Numbered from the stretch's first letter, positions 45,929-59,034 are shown. The stretch: DNA of 64,000 bases from Lenzites betulinus (GCA_022264855.1 JABYQU010000037.1:248001-312000), one strand, 5' to 3'. The notes: generated by a model not told the origin, from the sequence alone. Numbers and translations are program-made.

Positions 45929-48061
45929 ATGACCACCCAGCCTGCAGCCGTCGCGCACTGGCAAGAACAGGTCGCAGACAAACGAAAGCGTCTACAAGCC
46001 TTGATACCAGCCGAATGGATCATCGCTCCCGTGTCAAAGGACCAAGCCAATGTGCTGGATGTACCGAAGACTTGCGGACTGCTTACGGACAGGGAGTTGG
46101 AGATCACAAACACGACTGATGTCTCTCTATTACTGCAGAAATTGGCGAGCGCCGAATGGTCTGCGGTCGAGGTCACGACTGCATTCAGCAAGAGAGCCAT
46201 CGTCGCTTACCAGCTGGTCAGTAATGGAGCCGATAACATCATCGGGACTGTGATCGCTCATGGATTCTACTATCGCAGGTGAACTGTTTGACAGAAATAT
46301 TCATCGACCAGGCACTCAAACGTGCCGCTGAACTCGATGCCTACCTGAAAGAACACGGCACTGTCATGGGCCCTCTCCATGGATTGCCGATCTCCCTGAA
46401 GGATCAGTTCCAGATCAAAGGTCTCGAGACTACTATGGGTATGCTTCCTTGTACCGATATCGGACGGGACAGCTGACGGACAGCATGCATATAACAGGCT
46501 ATGCAGCATTGATCGGTCAAATCGCTGAAGATGACGCAGTCCTCGTCAAGTTACTCCTCCGTGCGGGCGCAGTGATTTACGTCCGGACCAACGTGCCACA
46601 AACGTTGATGGTAAAGTATAGCAAACTTCCGACAAGATCTCGTCGTCTGACCCCATATCACAGTGGGGGGAAACTCACAACAACGTCTTTGGACGCACGC
46701 TCAATCCGTACAACCGACTGTTGACACCTGGTGGCTCTTCTGGAGGCGAGGGTGCCTTGATTAGCATGCACGGAAGTCCATTGGGCGTGGGTACGGATAT
46801 AGGCGGGTAGGTGACATCGCACCATGGGCGTGACTACACACTGACTTTTGGCGTACACACATAGTTCTATTCGCGTGCCTTCACACTTCTGCGGCCTCTA
46901 CGGGTTCAAGCCTTCCAGCCATCGCATGCCGTCGTATGGCATGGTGAACTCTCTTGATGGGCAGGACTCCGTCCCCACCTCTGTCGGGCCCCTTACAACC
47001 TCCCTTTCCGGCGTTACCACGTTCTTCCGTTCTGTTATAAACCAGGAGCCTTGGCGACACTCCCCTGAGACCGTCCCGATGCCGTGGTCTGAAGACGACT
47101 ATCTATTGAAGAACCGTGACGGCGGGAAGAAGCTTTGCTTTGGCATCATGTGGGACGAGGGTAGCGTCAAACCGCATCCACCTGTCCTCAGGGCCCTTGG
47201 CACCGTGAAGAAGGCACTCGAAGCCGCAGGTCACACAGGTACGCGTACCTCTGGTTTTCAATGCATACAGCATCTAACCGCTAGATACAGTCATTGATTG
47301 GAGCTCTCTTCGGCATTCTGAGTACGTCGCTGTTGCTGTAAGTGCGAAATGTGGTGCGTATCAATGCAATCAACTCATGTGACCGATAGCGAGCCTTCTG
47401 GCTCGCCGACGGGAGCGAGGATTACAATTCGTGTCTCACGACCGGAGAGCCCCTCATCAATTCCATGGACCCCGACGCGGACCCCAACGATATCCCTGTG
47501 TTCCGCGTCCCTCGTCAACCGCTGACCGCGTACCAGATATGGCAGCTGACCAAGGAAAGAAGGGCATTGCGTAAGGCTCACCTTGACCGGTGGGAAGCGA
47601 CGTCCTCTTTGACGGGCACCGGCCGACCGATCGACGCTCTCATCGCACCTGTTGCACCGTATGCTGCCGTGCCTCACGGCAAGACTCGGTGAGTGACCAT
47701 TTGGACACGCTTTATATCTGGTTCTAAACATATCTGTTCTGCAGCTCTTCCATATACACCGTTATTTGGAACTGCCTGGACTTTCCAAGCTTGATCATTC
47801 CTGTCACCAAGGTTGATCCGAGCGTCGATGGTGTACCCCTTCGCGAGGAGTTCTGGAGCGATGAAGACAAGATCGTGCATGAATTATGTGAGAACTGCAT
47901 ATTACTTATTGCCTTGAATGCGGGATTTGATCATTCGTCCAGACGACCCGGAATTACACAAGGGCCTTCCGGTAGGCGTCCAGGTTCTTGGTCCGACCCT
48001 GCAGGAGGAGGTTGTTCTGGGTGTGGGAGAAGTCGTGGATGCCGCTTTGAAGGCGCTGTAG
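45929..48061 (+). CDS. Amidase signature family enzyme (acetamidase / fatty acid amide hydrolase-like)
   Basis: Hydrolyses amides to acid and ammonia or amine by a Ser-cisSer-Lys triad. ATG 45929 (MTTQPAAVAHWQEQVADKRK). Triad: Lys in LPISLKDQFQIKG, cis-Ser in LTPGGSSGGEGALISM, and the nucleophile Ser in GVGTDIGG joined by an intron to SIRVPSHFCGLYGFKPS. Other blocks: LLQKLASAEWSAVEVTTAF, NCLTEIFIDQALKRAAELD, YVRTNVPQTLM, TGRPIDALIAPVAPYAAVPH and GLPVGVQVLGPTLQEEVVLG near the end. Stop TAG at 48061. About nine short introns; length of roughly 555 residues fits fungal acetamidases. The substrate is not determined by sequence. Confidence 0.9.
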
Positions 48062-48326
48062 CAATACTGACCGCCCAGAAACTGTGTGTACTTTAAGGAT
48101 CTTGAAGGCTACTTCAGGCGATGATTGAGGAATCTGCATGCCTGGCAGTTCGTCGGAAGTATCGTAGGCGAAGTGGGTTAAGGCCGTTGCATAACAAGCA
48201 CAAACAACGCGTCTCAACGATCGAGATTCGCCTCCGAGGCGAAAACTTGTGGGCGCTTCTGGGAATAGCAGCCACTTCTGTCTTTACTTCACGCCCTGCG
48301 GCCGCTCTGCTTGTACTTGCTCAATT

Positions 48327-50848
48327 ATGGCCGACGGCGAGTCTTCCACCTTGAAGGATTCTGTTGAGGGGTTGCCGCTACCTCCACAGCTGGAGAGCCT
48401 TTCCAAGCTCATTGAAGAGAAGCCTGAGGCATTAGCCACCGGCGCAGATGACCTTCGGAGGACGGCTCTGGAGGCTACAAAGTTCATCTTCGATCTCGGT
48501 GAGTGTCAAGATATCTCTATAAACATGTCTCTCACTCTGTTATCAGCTCTTCAGACAGAGGAGAGGTCGCGCATCATTGTTAACGACCTTCTCACGTCCA
48601 TATCCCCCGAACATGCACCCCAGACACGCTCCCAGAAGCGGAAGCGCGGCGCAACACCCTCACCAGAACCCGAAGTCGCCGTGTCTTACATGCGGGAGAC
48701 TCCCATCCATCAGCTCTTTGTCGACGGCATGAGCGAAGAACAAATATGGGCGCAACTCGAGCTCCGCACACAGAACATGTGCGAGGTCCTCAACTATGCT
48801 CTTGACGGCCCGGCGGAACAGCCTGAGAGCGACGACGAAGATGAAGACAGGGGACGAGAGCTGAAAAGGATGCGGCAGGCTCTCATTGACGAAGGATTCG
48901 ACCCAGACGAGCTCGACGAGATGCAGCTGGGGGAGGAGGACTCGGATGAAGAGAGCGGCGAAGAAGAGGACTCGGATGAGGATGAAGAGAGCGAAGAAGA
49001 GGAGTCGGACGGTGAGGATGTGGACCTGGGCGAGGACGTTGTCGAGCTGCGGGACCCGTCAGACGAGGAAGACGATGAGGACGACCCCGAGCCCGAGATC
49101 GGCGAGCCTTCGTTCCTCAATGGGGGCAAGCGGACACTCAAAGCCAAGCCAAGGCGTGGCGGCCACCCCGTCCTCGACGACGGATTCTTCGACCTCGCCG
49201 CATTCAACGCAGAGGTCGAGGCGGCTGAGTCGAAGAAGGTGTCGAGAGGCAAGCTCAGCAAGGACGACGACGACGAAGATGAAGATGAAGAAGATGATGA
49301 TATCGATTACTTCGCCTCTGTGGACGACCAGCCTGTGTCCGAAGAGGATGAAGAAGAGGACGCGGGAGGCGGTTAGTGTTTACTTGCGAACGTGCGCAAA
49401 GTGACCTCTAAGCCCCATCCTCCACAGAGCTTCGCTATCGAGACTTCTTTGAGCCGCCTGCTCGGGTGAAGCCCAGCAAGCCAGCCAAAGCATCGAAAAC
49501 TGTCGAACAACTGCCGCCGCCGAAAAGCAAGGGGAAGGTCCGTTTTCACGAGGAGGTCAGGGTCAAGAAGATCAAGGCCAAGGGCAAGAACTTGCCTCTC
49601 TCGACTATGTACGACGAGGAGGAAGAGGACGAGGACAGCGAAGAGGGATCAGAGGAGGGAGCGTTCGAAGACGAGGAACAGGATTCCGACGAGGACGGAG
49701 ATATGGAAGAGGATGAAGTTATGCTAAGTGGGGAGTCGGATGAGGATGAAGACGATGCCATGGAGGACGATGAAGACGACATCGGGTACGAGACAATGGC
49801 GCGGCTCAAGGACGACCTTTTCGCGGACGAGGAAGATGAGCAACAGCAGGACGGTGTGTACTTTCTTGAGCGCACGTATTCAACATTGTACTCATGGTCG
49901 TTGTTTCAGGTCTCTCAACATACGAGAAGCGTATGGCGGCCTTGCGCGAGGAGATCGCTACGCTAGAAGCTGAGAACGTCGGGAAGAAGGACTGGACGCT
50001 CATGGGTGAAGCAAACTCCAGGACACGTCCGCAGAACTCGCTGCTTGAGGAGGACCTGGAGTTCGAGCGCGTCATGAAGTCTGTCCCTGTCATCACGGAA
50101 GAAGTCGTCCATAGTCTGGAGGAGCGGATCAAGGCGCGCATCCTAGACAGCCAATTCGACGACGTCGTGCGGAAGCGACCCGTGGACGACAAACCCTTCC
50201 TCCCTTCCCGCTTCTTCGAGCTCCAAGATACCAAGTCCAAGCAGTCTCTGGCAGAGATCTACGAGGACGAATACACAGCCGCGCAGGCGGGAGGTGTTGC
50301 TGGTGAAGACCGTGACGGCAAACTCAAGAAGGAGCACCAAGAGATCGAGAAGGTCTGGGAGAACATCTGCGGCAAGCTCGATGCCCTATGCAACGCTCAC
50401 TTTACGCCCAAAGCTGTATGTATCCTCTCATCTCACTGCTATCATTCAATTGCTCACAACCATACAGCCCAAAGCTACGATCACAACAGTATCCAACGTC
50501 GCGGCTGCGTCCCTCGAATCCGCGCTTCCGACGACTAAGGCGACGAGCACCATGCTCGCGCCAGAAGAAGTCTATGCACCTTCGGCAAGTGACCTCCGCG
50601 CGCGCAGCGAGCTCACGCCTACAGAGAAACGGGCGCTGCGCAACAAGCAGAAGAAGTCCAAGAAGAAGGCGCACGACGCCATCCAGAAGACCGCAGAGAA
50701 GATCGGGCGACCACGGGGCGTTGGGGACGTAAAACGGCAAAAGGACGTTGCTCTCAAGAGCCTCGTCAAGGGCGGCAAGGGCGTCACGGTCGTCGGGAAG
50801 AAAGGTAAAGAAGTGGAGGGCCCGAAGCGCGGGAAGGGGAAGAGCTAG
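48327..50848 (+). CDS. MPP10: U3 snoRNP protein MPP10
   Basis: Component of the small-subunit processome, needed for 18S rRNA cleavages with IMP3 and IMP4. ATG 48327 (MADGESSTLKDSVEGLPLPP). The middle is extremely acidic (48830-49370 and 49610-49850), as in all MPP10 proteins. Family segments: TPIHQLFVDGMSEEQIWAQL, FFDLAAFNAEVEAAE, LRYRDFFEPPARVK (IMP-binding region), KVRFHEEVRVKKIKAKGK, LSTYEKRMAALREEIATLE, WTLMGEANSRTRPQNSLLEE, ITEEVVHSLEERIKARI, and LAPEEVYAPSASDLRARSEL with the Lys-rich end (RNKQKKSKKKAHDAIQK). Four introns. Stop at 50848. Confidence 0.95.
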
Positions 50849-51157
50849 ACTACTCGTGTCTGCATGCTGCATCACCTCGTTGTCACTTTACCTCATCTTT
50901 GGTCGCATCTTCCTTGCATATACTGTTCTCGCATACCCTCATGAGACGTGTTAGGGCCTATGACTGGTGACTGATAGGAACTCGCTCACCGGTAGTGCGA
51001 TGAAGGAAGCTGTCCGGCGCACGTGACGGCTTGAGTACATAAACCGGTGGCAGCAGCACTGGCACAGCAACACCCTTGCTTTACGACCGTCCATCGTCTT
51101 CTCCCTCCATATTCTTCTCTCCTCTTTTCTCTCGACCCATCTATCGTCTGTGACAGG
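50849..51157. other. Intergenic region before SEC9
   Basis: About 310 bases; pyrimidine-rich leader (51080-51140) just before the SEC9 ATG. Nothing else recognised. Confidence 0.4.
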
Positions 51158-52409
51158 ATGTCTTTCTTCAAGCGCAAAGATAAGAGCGTGATCCCGCCTG
51201 TACAGTCTGAGCAAGCTGCCCGGAACGAGTTGTTCGGCGCACGGGGGGCTGCGGGCAACAGCACATCTCCGCGCCCCACCAACTCATACCCCCGGTCGAC
51301 TGCAAGCACCTACGTTGCAAGCCGCGACGGCGACCCGTACAACACGCCCTCCGCCGTGCCCCCGCCGCCCACAAACTACCCCGACCGGTACACCCGCCAG
51401 AACGCTGTCGGAGACGTCTACTCGCGCGGGCAGGGTAACATCGACAATGATCGCGGCGAGCTCTTTTCTGGCTACAAGCCCAAGGAGGGCGGTTCCGGCC
51501 GATTCTTCGACGATGCGCCCGGCGGCGCAGGGCAGGCCCCCCCGCGGCGCGGGACGCCGCCGCCCGGCGAGGAGAATGAGGAGGACGTGGAGGGCATCAA
51601 ACAGAACATGCGCTTCTTGAAGCAAGACACCGTCAGCTCGACCCGTAACGCCCTGCGCTTGGCGCGCGAGGCGGAGGAGACCGCACGCAACACCGTCGGC
51701 AAGCTCGGGTCCCAGTCAGGTTAGCGTGATACTTCGTGTGTGGACTGTCCGGGGTTCTAATGCCGCATACCGTGATTAGAGAAATTGGCGGACACGGAGC
51801 GTCACTTGGACGTCTCGAAGGGGCACTCTTTGCGCGCTGAGGACAAGACGGATGAGCTCAAGAAGCTTAACCGCTCCATCTTCCGGCCTGCGATCACGTT
51901 CAACAAGGACTCGAAGCGCGCTGCACAGGAGGCAAAGATCCAGGCGCGCTACGACGAGGAGCGTGAAGAGCGCGAGAAGGCGATGACTGACATCCGCGAG
52001 ACGCAGGACCGCTTGGGGCGTGCTGCCACTTACGGCCAGCGCGGTGGTGATGAGGAGGGCATCGGAGGCGGGAGCGGACGCTTCCGTACCCAGGCGGAGC
52101 AGCAAGTACGCAAGAACCAGCGCGCGCGGTACCAGTTCGAGGCGGACGAGGAAGATGACAAGCTTGAGGACGAGCTTGACGACAACTTGGACGAGATCCT
52201 GGACGTGACGAAGCGGCTGAAGGCACTCGGCTCAGCTATGAGCTCGGAGCTCGACACCCAGAACGACAGGATCACTCGCATCACTGACAAGACGGACAGG
52301 CTGGACAACCATATCTTCCGCAACACACAGCGGGTATGTCTAGTATGCATCTATGTCGCATTTGTCCTCACTAATCCCCTCTCCCCCGCAGCTTAACAAG
52401 ATCAAGTAG
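51158..52409 (+). CDS. SEC9: SNAP-25-type t-SNARE, SEC9-like
   Basis: Qb/Qc SNARE of the plasma membrane that pairs with a syntaxin (Sso) and a synaptobrevin (Snc) in exocytosis. ATG 51158 (MSFFKRKDKSVIPPVQSEQA). The N-terminal 150 residues are Gly/Pro/Arg-rich and disordered. First SNARE helix: NMRFLKQDTVSSTRNALRL to QSEKLADTERHLD, with the zero-layer Gln in GSQSEKL. Second SNARE helix: ILDVTKRLKALGSAM to ELDTQNDRITRITDKTDRLD, zero-layer Gln in DTQNDR. There is no palmitoylated Cys cluster and no membrane anchor, as in yeast Sec9. Two introns (after GSQS at about 51720 and after NTQR at about 52333). Stop TAG at 52407-52409 after LNKIK. Confidence 0.93.
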
Positions 52410-52916
52410 GAGTTGTCTATGGCAGTGGTTTATGATCGCGCTAGAGTTTGCGCATCGTCATGAGGTTGGTTCTTACTGGATAGTACCGGATATTTATGGT
52501 GAAGGTCACAATATACGGCTGTGTGTATGGTCTAGGTATCCACAACAATATTGAAACAACAAAGTGACCGGTCGTCCTGACTTGACCGAGCTTCTGTATG
52601 CAAATGTTGCAGCCCGTGCGTGGACCCCTGCGGTTGTAATTCTTCGACATCGTCCGGACCATCGCTCTCCGCCACCGAAGCAGAAAATCACAACGCTCTG
52701 TGTGCACCTCGAGCTTCAGACGGCAGGAGACTGGGAGTTGGGATGGAGACACGCGTTCACGTGACCGCACCCCGGACTGGGGAACTTGAAGGCTTATGCG
52801 GAAGTGGGTTGAGGAGGGCGACCGTCGTCCGCCGACCAGCCCCTGATCCCCTCCCTCCTCCATGTGCACCTTCAGCGACAAGTTCATCTCCCTGCTCTGA
52901 CCGCCATTCTCTCGCC
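52410..52916. other. Intergenic region before the TPR-MYND gene
   Basis: About 505 bases with the SEC9 3' UTR and the next promoter. No element recognised. Confidence 0.4.
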
Positions 52917-53675
52917 ATGGCTTCCAACACTCTCACCTCCTTCCCTGCTCTGGCTACCTCGCCAGATATCGACACTCTTCTCTCGGAAGCGCTTTCCCTA
53001 GGCACCCAGGCTCGCCAGCTCGATGCCCGAGGCAACTATACGGAGGCCGAGCAGCTTCTTTACCACGCCCTCGAGCTCATTGAACCACGGACCACGGCCT
53101 CGGACACCACGGTTGCCACCCTGTGGAACAGCCTTGGCGAACTCTACCTCCACATGGGCAGGCTCGACGATGCAGAACGTTGGTTCTCCAAGTCGCTCGA
53201 ACTCAGCGTCTCTACCCGCGAGTTCAAAGACATCACCACTACACGCGAGAACCTCGCTCGTGTCTCCAAGGCCAGGGGGGAGCTTCTCAAGGCCCAGGCA
53301 CTCAGGATGCTTGGTGCCCCTGATGATATGCGGTGCGGCAACCATGGAGTATGATCATCTAACAAGGTCCTCGACAACGATGCATGCTGACCACTCCCTC
53401 TCAACAGTGCCGTAAAGGGCTACTTCGCACTCCTGACCTCCGCATTTGTGGTGGATGCAAGGTATGTCTTTGAATGTGATCTGCCATCGTTACCGCGCTA
53501 GACATACTCGACCCACTTGTAGGGTGCCTTCTACTGCTCTAGCGAATGCCAGGTAGGCCCAACCGTCAGATCTTCATTGAACCGGAACTCACTGTCCCTT
53601 CTCCAGAGAACGGACTATGATCGTCACCAAAAATATTGCCGAACTGTGCTCAGAGAAGACGCACCCATGTTCTGA
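52917..53675 (+). CDS. TPR-like protein with a C-terminal MYND zinc finger
   Basis: Small adaptor-type protein. ATG 52917 (MASNTLTSFPALATSPDIDT). Two tetratricopeptide-like helical hairpins: ARQLDARGNYTEAEQLLYHA and LWNSLGELYLHMGRLDDAER followed by WFSKSLELS. The MYND finger is built over three introns: MRCGNHG, CRKGLLRTPDLRICGGCKGA, FYCSSECQ and RTDYDRHQKYC, with the normal Cys/His pattern. The chain ends RTVLREDAPMF, stop TGA at 53673-53675. About 180-190 residues. It is not a close relative of the MYND gene at 14 kb, which lacks the repeats. Confidence 0.88.
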
Positions 53676-53945
53676 ACCAGATACCCCTTCCCCTCGCCTT
53701 CCTTTCTCTTGGATAGATTCACGGACGGCCTATTTTACTTTACCTAATACACCTACCATAGACATACCTTACCTCGCCACTCGTATCTTAGACGCTATGG
53801 CACGGCATAAGTCGTTAGAAAGCCCGCCCTCTATGGCGACGAGAATGCAACGATTAAATTTGGGCCATGCCAAACCACTACTCTGCACGTAAAGTAAACT
53901 ACCAACTCAAATCGCTGGTCCATGTCCTGTACCGCACCGTCCCGT

Positions 53946-56900
53946 TCACCGGAAGCCCATCCGGCGCGCGTACTCGCGCTCCTCCTCCGCCGTGAGCTCG
54001 TCCGTGCCCGTCCAGTTCGCCGAGCTCGTCCGCGCCCTGAACCGGCTCTGACGCGTCCGGAAGATCTCGTCCATGCGCAGCGGCCCGATCCGCCCAAAGA
54101 TGTCGTCCGGGTTGATCGTGCTCTGCTGCTGCAACGCAGCGGCGACGTCCGGGCTCTGCGCCCAGTCCGGCAGCTCGCGCTTCGGCCGGTCTTCGTCGTC
54201 CGAGTCCGAGTACTCACTGTTGATGTCCGGGAGCTCGATGCTCTCGCTCGCGACCCGCGGCGCTTCGGCGGGAGGACCGCCCTTCATCGGTTGCTTGGAG
54301 CTCTTCGCGGCGGGCGGCTCGGAGGCGTCCCTCGCAGGAGCTTTGCCTTTGGATGCGGCGGGAATGGCAGAGGACTTGAGGTTGCCGGAGGAGGCAACAT
54401 GTTTGACAGTCTTCGGTGCTGCCTTTGCTGCGCCGGGGGTGGTGGGCACAGAGGAAGCCGGCTGCTTGAGAGCCGACTTTGGTAAGCCACTTGGTTTCGA
54501 CGAGGACGCGGCAGGGCCGGCACTCGGCTTAACAGGGCGAGGAGGCACAGGCATGTCCTTCTTGTCTTTGGACGGGGGTTTCTGGCTCTGGGTAGGTGCT
54601 GTGGCAAGCTTACGCTTCTGAGTATTGTCCTCATCGGCCTGAAGTCCAGTATGTCAGCTTTCATCGCGCCCACATTTTCAAGTTGCCTACCTTCTTCGTA
54701 GTCGCGGTGTTATTCCTGAGAGGCCGCTTGTCGGTGTGCTCCTCGCGCTCGCGCTTGCGGCGATCGGCCTCCTCCTTGATCTTGCGCTCCTCTTCGAGAG
54801 CACGGGTCTTTTCTTCCTCTGCTTTGCGCTGCATCGCCTGCTGCCGACGGTTCTCCATCTCCTTCATCCTCGTTGCCTTCTTCTCCAGCTCTTCTTGTTG
54901 CTGCAAAGAATACAAACCAATCAGCAATGTTAAGGTCGATCTTGTTAGGTCGTACGGACCTTCTTGGCCGCAGCCGCAGCAAGCTGCAGACTCTTGACCT
55001 CGGGTTTGGTCTTCTTGCCGCCGCCAAGCACGCTGCTAACCAGCTTGCTTGCCTGGCCGAAGAAGCCGAGCTGTGATTGTTGGGAAGAAGATGCGGTCGA
55101 CGCCATCGACTGCTGGCTTTCGCTACGGGGTCCAGATGTCAAGTCAGTCCTGCTCTGTTGCTGTATATGCGTGTCTGTCAGTGTATCGTCGCACTGGAAA
55201 GAGGGAGTACGCACCTTCACGAGAGTAATAGTGGGTTTACCTGCTAGTATAGCTTCCTCGAGGTCGCTCTTCTCCGCGTCGTCCTGCGCGTCCTCGACAT
55301 CATCATCGATCTGCATCGCCATGTCTGCCTCCTCGTTCACCCCATCGTCCGCCTCCGAAGGCTGTTGCGCAGCAGCAGCCAACCGCGTCGCGAAGTCCTC
55401 GGGCTCTGCCTCTTCCTCCACGCGCTCGTCGTCGTACTGATCTTGGCCCTGCGGCAAGCTTGAGAACAAGCTCTGTGTCGCCGGGGCGACCACGCCTGTA
55501 AGACCTAGACGCTGGCTCGTGTTCTGGCTCGGGTTCGTGCTCCATGTGTCGTCCTTGAACGCGCCCGTGCCCTGATCCGCGCTCGAGAACCCGAACGGCG
55601 TCCACGTCTGGTGTGCAGCGAACTTCTCCTCCACGCCCCAGCTGTCGTCCTCGTCGAGCACGTCGTCATTGTCGTTGTCGTTAGCGGCAGCGTAGCGCAC
55701 GTCCTTCGATGCCCCGCCCTGGCTCTGCGAGCCCCCGGCGGAGTACGAGGTGTCCTGCGTAGAGGGCATCCAGCCAGGGTGTGGCGAAACGTTGCCCGTG
55801 TCGAAGACGACGTCAGAGAAGATGCTCGCTTTGCTGCTTTGCGCGGAGAGGGGGGCGAACTTGCTGCCTACGCCGAGCGTCATCGCGGCGGGAATCGCGA
55901 ACGGGTTCGGGGGCAGCTTGAACGAGAACTCGCGCGCGACGCTGGGAGCCGCTGACGGTGCATCGCGAGGGGGTGCCGCAGGAGCGGCGGCGGGTGCAAC
56001 GGGTTTACTGAACACGGGGCCACTTGCAGGGGCGAGGAAACTGGCAGTGCGGAGCTGGGGAGGAGGGGGCGAGTTGGGGGGCGTGGTGGAGGTGCTTGTG
56101 TCCGCCTCCAAGGGAGGGGGCGACTTGGATGAAGAGGCGTTTGCGGGAGCCTTCTTACTTTGAGACGTTGGTACCAGGTCAGATATACTCAGTCTCCTCT
56201 CCGATTCTCTAGGCGCCGATGGTGCGATATCCGCGGCGGCCGGTATATCGTCGGATGTCATAGAGACATCCTCAGTGTCTGTCGCAATGCCCATTTCCAG
56301 TTTGAGACGCTCCGCCACACGCGCCTCCGCCCGAGCGCGAGCTTCCGCAAGGGCTGCAGCTGCATTACCCCCAAGAGATTTACCGGCACTCTTGCCAACA
56401 CGAGCGCCGAAGCCGGATGTAGTCTTCTTGAGAAGGTCGAGGACATCGGTTTCTTCTTGTGGTGGAGCGACACTCGCGGCGGTCGTGATAGTTGTCGTAA
56501 CGGCAGCCACATCGACTGAGAGAGCCGAACGTGGTGCAGCATCTTGAACCTATCATCGCGTTTAGACACAGGGTTGCTCTCATACGTCTCCCACTTACTG
56601 TATCGGGAGAGGTCGCCTTCGCCTTCCCTTTACTATTCAAGGTAAATTCGGCAGGGGAGCCGGCAAGTTTGGGCACCTTCGCAATCCTCGACTCTTCATC
56701 AAGAACTTTCAGCGTCGCGCTAGAGCCGGAGATGTCGCGAGCAGACTCCAGCATCTCACCGCTCTTCCGCTTGTTGTTGTTGCTGAACGCAGTGATACCG
56801 AGACCGTGACCGAGCGTGCTTGTCCGCTTTGCAGTGGTTTCCAACGACTTTGCCTTAGATAGCCATGAAGTCCGTTTTGCAGCAGCAGGGGGTATGGAGG

Positions 56901-58227
56901 TACCACCGCTTGTCGCGGTAGGGTCTCCAGGTACACGCAATGACTTCCGAAGTGGCGATGGCGCGGGCAGTCCTGCAAATTGTGTAACGCTTGCTTTGCG
57001 ACTGAGCCCTGGTACAGGGATAGGTGCCTCCCCGCGTAACGGCATCGTATACTCTTCGTGATGTGAGGATGAAGGGAGGGGCGCGGTATGTGAATACGCC
57101 TCGTCTTCCACGGGCACAGGGGGGAGAGACACTTTGGGCAGAGGCGCAGTATGATGATCCTCCGGACGAACAGTGGGGTGCGGCGGCTCCGGAGCTTGAG
57201 GACTGTCAAGCGGTATGGAGTGGAATGTGTTCGCGGAGGCGAACGTCATACCACTTATCGAGGGCTCTTCGGGCTCGTCAGTTGAGGTCGGGGGAAGGTC
57301 TTCGGGTTCATCGTCGGTCTGCATCGCCTGCATTGGGGGCGAGTCCGGTGAGGCCTCGTGGAAGACATCTTGAGGGTCCGAATGCATTGCGGGTTGCGAA
57401 TGCGAAGGAGACTTGGTCTCCGCACGAACAGCTGGCGCTTGGAGCGAGGCCCTGCTGCGTTCCGCGGGCTCGTCGTCCTCAGCGATCATGGACAACTCCT
57501 TTATCGGCTCTACATCATCATGCGACGTTGTTTCAAGAGTGACAGGCTCCGTCGAAGGCGGGCCAAGATGGAAGTTTACCGCAGGTATGGGCCCAGGACC
57601 CTCATCCAAGTCCATGCCATGGTCATCCCTGGCAGGGGATGGGACCGCCGGACTGTCTGCGATAGTGACAATCTTCTGGCTCTTGAGTTTGGTGAAGGAT
57701 GCAGAGGGCTTGACCAGCCGGCCGGACGAGAGCTTAGATGACGCTGTCGGCTGTGAAGTTTCTTCATCGGCCCTTTCTTTGACACGCAGAAGTGCCTTGT
57801 GAAACTCGTTGACTGGACCACCGTTGGCGTTCGTGTCGTGATCCTGTAGCGCCTGTCGGTGTCTACACATACAATATCCGCAATAAAACGCACCTCAAAT
57901 GTGGATGATGTTATAGCTCGAGATTTCTCCGCGGCAGCTATAGCAGCACGCGTCCTGGTGGGCGCGTTCTTCTTGCGGCCAGGTGTCTTCAAAAGCTCGA
58001 TGACTGGTCTGCGACAGCAGTCAATTTCTGTAGTTATAGGAGTGGCAATCAACGCACTCGTTCCGAGGGCCCTCAAAGAAACTTTCCAGATAGTTATCAA
58101 GGAAGTCAAAACCCTGCGTCTGGATTTGGTCGTGGAGGATCTGGCGGCCGGGGTCCTTGGCCATATTGAAGCGGATGGTGTTGCACCACGCGAGTACGCC
58201 AGCTTCCCCGGGTCTTGAGCCGTCCAT
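53946..58227 (-). CDS. Inner centromere protein INCENP (Sli15-like)
   Basis: Scaffold of the chromosomal passenger complex; it binds Survivin and Borealin with its N-terminus and activates Aurora kinase with its C-terminal IN-box. ATG 58227: MDGSRPGEAGVLAWCNTIRF, then FLDNYLESFFEG, matches the N-terminal helix. A long disordered Ser/Pro/Glu region follows (57800-55200). A charged single-helix segment lies at 54927-54700 (EELEKKATRMKEMENRRQQA, RALEEERKIKEEADRRKR), as in INCENP. The IN-box is at about 54240-53950: IELPDINSEYSDSDDED, LPDWAQSPDVAAALQQQSTI, NPDDIFGRIGPLRMDEIF. The catalytic-activation residues around the downstream Ser motif were not resolved. Stop TGA at 53946. Six or more introns. 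Fungal INCENP is usually long, as here (about 1,300 residues). Confidence 0.9.
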
Positions 58228-58569
58228 TGTGGTGAGGTGGGTCGAAGAGACTTGAGCGAAGCAGCAGAGGAGGATGTGCGGGAGACGTGTGGCGGCCGAA
58301 CTGGTGGTTCACTCTACGCGTTTGTCATGTGACCCTACCGCGCGAACAACGTCACGCGTACGCGTTTAAAGTCAGTCCTTTCGACGCCACCTCTAAAATC
58401 GGACCTTCAGCTAGCCTCCACCGCTGCACATGGATGGAATGTGAATATTCCTGTATCATCTTCGCAGCCTCCTACGTTCTAGCCCGAGGTCACCCGGCAG
58501 CCTGCGCATGATCATTTTTAGGGACTGCATCGCGCCCGTCCCCCTCAATCTGGCTATAGTACTCACGAC
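58228..58569. other. Intergenic region upstream of INCENP
   Basis: About 340 bases with the INCENP promoter. Two ACGCGT words (58315-58320 and 58359-58364) match the MluI cell-cycle box bound by MBF in yeast, which would suit a mitotic gene. Confidence 0.45.
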
Positions 58570-59033
58570 ATGGTCCGCATTACATCCACAGGGAAGGCCC
58601 GGACATATCAACGAATATCCAAAGAGATTTGTTGCCGAGAAAACCTGTCGTCAGCAAGCAACCGGGTTGCGTTCCGCAGCGACGCACATGCCGCGCCGGG
58701 TCCCAAGATTTATGAGATCTCTCACAAGGACGTGTGTGATTATTCTACTTGGGCAGTCGCCTTGCCTAATAGTCGGCCGTTATACCAGTAAGTACTAGTC
58801 CCTGTTGTTCTCACACTCCCGCATATTGACATGCCCTGTCCTTCGTTACGCTCTAGCCATACTGGCTCAATTCCTATCGCTAGTATCTCCGCCACCCTGT
58901 GTGCTGACACCTCGCTGTTTTGCGGCGGGCGGCACAAGATTCGCCGATTACTGCATGATGATTGTTTTATGCTCACTCTGGACATGGTCAGGATGTGCCT
59001 GTGCTCTGGTTCAGACTCGTGGGCGCACAGATA
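58570..59033 (+). CDS. Possible small gene of unknown function
   Basis: Tentative. ATG 58570 opens a 73-codon frame that ends in PGPKIYEISHKDVCDYSTW and ALPNSRPLYQ, followed by a perfect GTAAGT donor at 58791. Joining to the CTCTAG acceptor at about 58856 keeps an open frame (HTGSIPIASISATLC, LLHDDCFMLTLDMVRM) to a TAA at 59031-59033, for about 130 residues. No family is recognised. The stop overlaps the region of the P450 start, so it could also be a remnant or chance. Confidence 0.25.
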
Positions 59034-59034
59034 A

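Noticed and set aside
48794..49261. Minus-strand poly-Ser frames opposite MPP10 (also 49546-49875)
   Set aside because: GAG/GAC acidic codons read as serine codons on the other strand; pure compositional shadow.
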